DNA of 64,000 nucleotides. It comes from Paraglaciecola sp. L3A3 (lineage in GTDB: Bacteria; Pseudomonadota; Gammaproteobacteria; Enterobacterales; Alteromonadaceae). This document shows, one piece after another, positions 59,575 to 64,000 of the stretch. The first letter of the stretch is position 1. Each line of letters opens with the position of its first letter. The translations under genes and the position numbers were made by a program. Location: positions 4,323,501 to 4,387,500 of the forward strand of contig NZ_CP047023.1 in assembly GCF_009796765.1 (NCBI RefSeq), in the 5' to 3' direction. The notes beneath the pieces are model-generated. The model was not told the DNA's origin and ran no database searches. It worked only from the letters and a program-made list of their open reading frames with translations.

Positions 59575-61545
59575 ATCGTGGTAGAGCGGCCCATTACTGA
59601 GCCGACCCCACACAGATCCGGACGTGCGGAATTACCGCATCCGGCTCTTCAGTTATATATTCACCCGTGTAAATCACGGCCACTTTAATACCAGTCAACA
59701 TGGATCACTCTTTTGCTAACTCGTAGCTTCTGTATTTGGAAATACTCTAACATCTTCTTAAAATTACACCAATTGTAACTTCGACGACCACTGCGCCTGT
59801 TCAGCCATTTGTACAAACTATGTAGCACATAATTATATAGCTTACTTACGCTACGGCTGTTGTCGGGTAGCCCAAAGTAATTTCTAAACCCTGTGAGTTT
59901 GCGTTTTAATTGAGGTAGCCAAGTCGCTAGTTTCTGCGAGCGTTTGGCTTTGATGAAATGGTAAAATTCGCTCAGGCTACTTCGCTGCTTTTGACTCGCA
60001 GTTCGTCGCCTTAATCTCGGTTTACCTTTTGCATCAATGCCCCAGTAAAACGCAAACCCCAAGAACACAAACTGGCGCTTACGACTTGGATGGAATCGAC
60101 TGAACCTTATTAGGCTGGTCTTTTCTGGTGCCGTATCCAGTTTGAATTTCTTGAGTCGTTTTGGCAACACGCTGTAAAACCGTTCGGCATCATTGGCATA
60201 CTGAAACGCACACACAAAATCATCTGCGTAACGTATCAGCATAGCCCTGCCTCTCATGCGAGGTTTTATCTTCTTCTCAAACCATAAATCCAATGCATAA
60301 TGCAAATAGATATTAGCTAGCACGGGGCTAATGATACCGCCTTGTGGTGTACCGCTTTGTGGTTTGAGATACTCCCCTTCTGGCGATTTTATTCGTGCTT
60401 TCAACCATTGCCCGATTAAGCTCAAGAGCGCGTTATCATCAATGCGTTGTTTAAGCATCTCCATCAGCCAGTTGTGGTCAATATTATCGAAGAAGCCTTT
60501 AATGTCTGCCTCAACAATATAGCCATAACCTTTAAACTGAAGATTCAAACTCAAGCTATGCACCGCCTGATGCGCACTCTTATTTGGCCGATAACCATAA
60601 CTGTTAGGCAAGAAATCCGCTTCCCAGATACTTTGCAGTATCTGACTCACGCTTTGCTGTACCAGTTTGTCATCCACTGTGGGTAAGCCTAATGGGCGTT
60701 GTTTACCATGACTTTTGGGTATGAATACACGCTTAATGTCACCTGCTCGATAGCACTTAGCTTTCAAGGCTGAACTTAAACGTGTGAGGTTTTCCACAAG
60801 CGATGTCTGGTATTTTGGTACCGTAATACCATCAATACCTGACGCAGCTCGTTTATTCAGTTGCCCCCAACTTTGATACAGTAAATCATCTCCTAGCAAT
60901 CCATATAGGTTCTGAAATCTATGGTTGGGGTGTGTCTGTGATTTAAATGTGATGGCATTTAGTGCGGTTGTCATAGTGAGTCCAGCCCTACTTTGTCCGG
61001 TCTATGTATCTGCTAAACACCTGATATAACTGCTTGCCCCTTCGCCATGTGGTTGGCTTTCCCAACCTCAAACTACTATGAGCAAGTCTGACTGCCAAAG
61101 GGTCATCGTTCGCCTTGCTTGTGGCTTGGCTACCCTACCATTTTCCTTATGGAACACCTTTGGCTCTCTCAAGTTCTCAATACATCTCTTTATACATGCC
61201 ACGGCTTAATAACTCCGCTGACTCGCCACAACCTTGCCATTTCAGACACGCTGAATAACGGTTGCTTTGCTTGGACTTCGACGGCGTTACAAGCCTCGTC
61301 AGTCAGAACTTAATTTATTATCGGAGCGATAACAGCACTTCAGGAACACGCATTCCCTATGGCCTATATAATTCTCTGTGTACGCTTCACCTATATTGTT
61401 CATCTGGTTGCGAATACATCGCTGATAAGTATCTCACCAATCCCAGACTCCGCCATAGGCGCAACACTCGATACAGGTGGTTGGCTAAACCTTACCTGAC
61501 AGGGACTTACACCCTGCAAGATGCATCAAGCTTCGCTTGACGCAC
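59575..61545 (-). mobile_element. group II intron, minus-strand type, copy 3
   Basis: 1971 bp, laid out like copy 2: GTGCG at 61545-61541 follows GCGTTA of the attC at 61546; ...ACCACGAT ends at 59575. The protein is a mosaic of the copy-2 and copy-4 variants. Confidence 0.88.
59685..60974 (-). CDS. ltrA: group II intron reverse transcriptase/maturase (429 aa), copy 3
   Basis: Intact 429-aa enzyme, YADD at 249-252. It differs from copy 2 only at a few residues (AGDIK and LQSIW instead of ASDIK and LQGIW), where it agrees with copies 1 and 4. At its N-terminal third (SGIDGITVPKYQTS) it agrees with copy 2. This pattern suggests gene conversion between copies. Confidence 0.93.
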   Translation of the reverse strand: MTTALNAITFKSQTHPNHRFQNLYGLLGDDLLYQSWGQLNKRAASGIDGITVPKYQTSLVENLTRLSSALKAKCYRAGDIKRVFIPKSHGKQRPLGLPTVDDKLVQQSVSQILQSIWEADFLPNSYGYRPNKSAHQAVHSLSLNLQFKGYGYIVEADIKGFFDNIDHNWLMEMLKQRIDDNALLSLIGQWLKARIKSPEGEYLKPQSGTPQGGIISPVLANIYLHYALDLWFEKKIKPRMRGRAMLIRYADDFVCAFQYANDAERFYSVLPKRLKKFKLDTAPEKTSLIRFSRFHPSRKRQFVFLGFAFYWGIDAKGKPRLRRRTASQKQRSSLSEFYHFIKAKRSQKLATWLPQLKRKLTGFRNYFGLPDNSRSVSKLYNYVLHSLYKWLNRRSGRRSYNWCNFKKMLEYFQIQKLRVSKRVIHVDWY

Positions 61546-61617
61546 TAACGCCCCAAGCAGGGGATTTTATGAGTGTTTTTCAGCGAGTAAAATTCCCGCT
61601 GACTTGGCTTGTTATAC
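61546..61617 (-). other. attC site (distal core followed by intron copy 3)
   Basis: 72 bp, TAACGCCCC...GTTATAC; nearly identical to 56822-56893. The second core provides the TAA of the 61612 gene. Confidence 0.88.
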
Positions 61618-61980
61618 ACTTTTACGTTTATCAATATTGTTAATATATTTTTCTGCACTTTCTGTCCAATGTGGCTCTGATGAGGATATGTCTACAAAAA
61701 GAGAACGCGCCTCGTCATACCTACCCAATTTAAAAAGCGCTCTAGCTTTAGCCCAAGCAAAATTAGATTCACCTGGATACCTGCTAAGGTATCCATCAGC
61801 TTTTGCTAGAATTTGCTCGTATTGGCCTTGATTGTCCCAAGCGTCTATTTTGTTGTTCAACCGTTCAAGAACTTGTGGGAATAAAAGTCGCTTCAAATTA
61901 ATGGCAGCTCGCAATATCCAGAAAATCATGCAAATTCCAAATAGGTAATAAAGTACGTCTATTTTATCTTCTACAGTCAT
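61612..61980 (-). CDS. integron cassette gene: membrane-anchored TPR-like protein
   Basis: The 122-aa protein has one N-terminal membrane segment (about 8-25) followed by a helical region with a TPR-like pair (YEQILAKADGYLSRYPGESNFAWAKARAL and FKLGRYDEARSLFVDIS, each within a 34-residue spacing). TPR repeats mediate protein-protein contact. The ATG at 61980 lies near the attC core at 61999. Function unknown. Confidence 0.7.
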   Translation of the reverse strand: MTVEDKIDVLYYLFGICMIFWILRAAINLKRLLFPQVLERLNNKIDAWDNQGQYEQILAKADGYLSRYPGESNFAWAKARALFKLGRYDEARSLFVDISSSEPHWTESAEKYINNIDKRKSV

Positions 61981-61998
61981 TTATATCCCTATTGTGTA

Positions 61999-62096
61999 TA
62001 ACGTTTTGAATATGGGGCAAATATGAGCGTTTTGGCCGAAGGCCAGCGAGTATTTGTCCCAGTGAGTTTACGAACGACATTATTCATTTGTTAGGG
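61999..62096 (-). other. attC site
   Basis: TAACGTTTTGAATATGGGGC...GTTAGGG with a central GGCCGAAGGCC hairpin and arms GGGGCAAATA / TATTTGTCCC. Closely related to the site at 50580. Confidence 0.9.
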
Positions 62097-62420
62097 TTAC
62101 TTGAACCCGAATGGTGATTTATGTTGACCACCCTCGAACTCTTGAATTACTACCTCAGCACTAAGGCCAATTATGCCGCCATTTTTGACAATAACTTTTA
62201 AAGCCGACAAAGCTTGAGGATAATTTTTTTGTGCAAGTAAATGACTAGCAGTCCAACTAACCACCCAATCATTTTTATGTTCAAGTAGTGCCAGTAATTC
62301 TGCCTGATCATTAACTTGGGCAATAGCGTTCTTCATTGTTTCAAAATACTTAGCATCATCTGAGGATGTGCCATCTCCTTTTGCAATTGCCGACTCACAA
62401 AATTTTTGAATATACGACAT
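62097..62420 (-). CDS. integron cassette gene: DUF2019-like helical-repeat protein
   Basis: The 107-aa helical protein starts MSYIQKFCESAIAKGDG. ELLALLEHKNDWVVSWTASHLLAQ and ALSALKVIVKNGGIIGLSAEVVIQEF look like the two HEAT-like helical pairs of DUF2019 proteins, from memory of the family. AAGGAA precedes the ATG at 62420; another ATG in the same frame lies at the intron border. Such small HEAT-like proteins often bind other proteins, for example as immunity factors, but this is not shown here. Confidence 0.62.
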   Translation of the reverse strand: MSYIQKFCESAIAKGDGTSSDDAKYFETMKNAIAQVNDQAELLALLEHKNDWVVSWTASHLLAQKNYPQALSALKVIVKNGGIIGLSAEVVIQEFEGGQHKSPFGFK

Positions 62421-62436
62421 ACTTTCCTTGTAACCC

Positions 62437-64000
62437 ATCGTGGTAGAGCGGCCCATTACTGAGCCGACCCCACACAGATCCGGACGTGCGGAATTACCGC
62501 ATCCGGCTCTTCAGTTATATATTCACCCGTGTAAATCACGACCACTTTAATACCAGTCAACATGGATCACTCTTTTGCTAACTCGTAGCTTCTGTATTTG
62601 GAAATACTCTAACATCTTCTTAAAATTACACCAATTGTAACTTCGACGACCACTGCGCCTGTTCAGCCATTTGTACAAACTATGTAGCACATAATTATAT
62701 AGCTTACTTACGCTGCGGCTATTGTCGGGTAGCCCAAAGTAATTTCTAAACCCTGTGAGTTTGCGTTTTAATTGAGGTAGCCAAGTCGCTAGTTTCTGCG
62801 AGCGTTTGGCTTTGATGAAATGGTAAAATTCGCTCAGGCTACTTCGCTGCTTTTGACTCGCAGTTCGTCGCCTTAATCTCGGTTTACCTTTTGCATCAAT
62901 GCCCCAGTAAAACGCAAACCCCAAGAACACAAACTGGCGCTTACGACTTGGATGGAATCGACTGAACCTTATTAGGCTGGTCTTTTCTGGTGCCGTATCC
63001 AGTTTGAATTTCTTGAGTCGTTTTGGCAACACGCTGTAAAACCGTTCGGCATCATTGGCATACTGAAACGCACACACAAAATCATCTGCGTAACGTATCA
63101 GCATAGCCCTGCCTCTCATGCGAGGTTTTATCTTCTTCTCAAACCATAAATCCAACGCATAATGCAAATAGATATTAGCTAGCACGGGGCTAATGATACC
63201 GCCTTGTGGTGTACCGCTTTGTGGTTTGAGATAATCCCCTTCTGGCGATTTTATTCGTGCTTTCAACCATTGCCCGATTAAGCTCAAGAGCGCGTTATCA
63301 TCAATGCGTTGTTTAAGCATCTCCATCAGCCAGTTGTGGTCAATATTATCGAAGAAGCCTTTAATGTCAGCCTCAACAATATAGCCATAACCTTTAAACT
63401 GAAGATTCAAACTCAAGCTATGCACCGCCTGATGCGCACTCTTATTTGGCCGATAACCATAACTGTTAGGCAAGAAATCCGCTTCCCAGATACTTTGCAG
63501 TATCTGACTCACGCTTTGCTGTACCAGTTTGTCATCCACTGTGGGTAAGCCTAATGGGCGTTGTTTACCATGACTTTTGGGTATGAATACACGCTTAATG
63601 TCACCTGCTCGATAGCACTTAGCTTTCAAGGCTGAACTTAAACGTGTGAGGTGTTCCACAAGCGATTCTTTGTATTTCGGCATCGTGATGCCATCAATAC
63701 CAGGGGCTGCTCGTTTATTCAGTTGCCCCCAACTTTGATACAGTAAATCATCTCCTAGCAATCCATATAGGTTCTGAAATCTATGGTTGGGGTGTGTCTG
63801 TGATTTAAATGTGATGGCATTTAGTGCGGTTGTCATAGTGAATCCAGCCCTACTTTGTCCGGTCTATGTATCTGCTAAACACCTGATATAACTGCTTGCC
63901 CCTTCGCCATGTGGTTGGCTTTCCCAACCTCAAACTACTATGAGCAAGTCTGACTGCCAAAGGGTCATCGTTCGTCTCGCTTGTGGCTTAACTACCCTAC
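62437..64000 (-). mobile_element. group II intron, minus-strand type, copy 4 (cut by window end)
   Basis: The 3' end ACCACGAT is at 62437, and the RT gene and part of the 5' ribozyme domains are inside the window. By comparison with copies 2 and 3 the 5' end should lie near 64407. It shares protein variants with copy 1. Confidence 0.88.
62547..63836 (-). CDS. ltrA: group II intron reverse transcriptase/maturase (429 aa), copy 4
   Basis: Intact 429-aa enzyme of the minus-strand intron type with YADD at 249-252. It carries the variants PGIDGITMPKYKES (shared with broken copy 1) and its own H62 (VEHLTR). It probably supplies active protein for the whole intron family in this array. Confidence 0.93.
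   Translation of the reverse strand: MTTALNAITFKSQTHPNHRFQNLYGLLGDDLLYQSWGQLNKRAAPGIDGITMPKYKESLVEHLTRLSSALKAKCYRAGDIKRVFIPKSHGKQRPLGLPTVDDKLVQQSVSQILQSIWEADFLPNSYGYRPNKSAHQAVHSLSLNLQFKGYGYIVEADIKGFFDNIDHNWLMEMLKQRIDDNALLSLIGQWLKARIKSPEGDYLKPQSGTPQGGIISPVLANIYLHYALDLWFEKKIKPRMRGRAMLIRYADDFVCAFQYANDAERFYSVLPKRLKKFKLDTAPEKTSLIRFSRFHPSRKRQFVFLGFAFYWGIDAKGKPRLRRRTASQKQRSSLSEFYHFIKAKRSQKLATWLPQLKRKLTGFRNYFGLPDNSRSVSKLYNYVLHSLYKWLNRRSGRRSYNWCNFKKMLEYFQIQKLRVSKRVIHVDWY

Noticed and set aside
48612..64000. Regularly repeated sequence suggestive of a CRISPR array or tandem gene amplification
   Set aside because: The repeats are complete 1.9-2.0 kb introns plus attC sites separated by different cassette genes; no short direct repeats with equal spacers.

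Overview
The window looks like a chromosome segment of a marine gammaproteobacterium of the Alteromonadales (Glaciecola/Paraglaciecola type). This is an inference from the low G+C, the AT-rich spacers, the housekeeping proteins (RecA, MutS, CTP synthase, enolase, PII/AmtB) and the load of secreted sulfatases and glycosidases typical of seaweed-polysaccharide degraders. No tRNA, rRNA or CRISPR array was recognised.

Region 1 (1-11.3 kb) carries sugar catabolism: an SMP-30-type lactonase, the wreck of a glycerol-kinase-like FGGY kinase, and aldose 1-epimerase. Then come glnK-amtB (nitrogen), a second signal peptidase II, and a secreted GH2 glycosidase. A tight three-gene operon follows: a DUF1080 (3-keto-disaccharide hydrolase) protein, a c-type cytochrome with an extra domain, and a soluble-sugar-dehydrogenase-like beta-propeller. 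Region 2 (11.3-23.3 kb) has recA (with a perfect LexA box) and the CinA C-terminal amidase pncC, separated by a 10-kb island. The island holds three sulfatases (one with its active site deleted, one with an aberrant active-site motif), another DUF1080 protein, and a 1149-residue lipoprotein that fuses DUF1080, cytochrome c, the extra domain and the propeller of the first operon into one chain. Together the two clusters suggest a periplasmic, cytochrome-linked oxidise-then-cleave system for (sulfated) glycans.

Region 3 (23.5-43.8 kb) is mostly core: mutS, a GGDEF/EAL protein, another sulfatase, a MocR regulator divergent from an EamA exporter, a MAPEG protein, pyrG-eno, several conserved hypotheticals, an MFS exporter, a HAD-type lipoprotein, and a short Rho paralogue that lacks the N-terminal RNA-binding part.

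Region 4 (about 44-64 kb) is the distal part of a chromosomal integron. About a dozen small cassette genes, mostly unknown and often membrane proteins, read leftward, each followed by an attC site. The integrase should therefore lie to the right of the window. The array is riddled with mobile elements that use attC as a target: two identical plus-strand group II introns in the gene-proximal attC core, four (plus one remnant) minus-strand group II introns of a different type placed exactly after the GCGTTA of the distal attC core, and an IS1182-type element inserted in an attC core with a second solitary IS end at the equivalent place in another attC. IS91-like remnants and a reversed YefM-YoeB toxin-antitoxin cassette mark the far end of the array.
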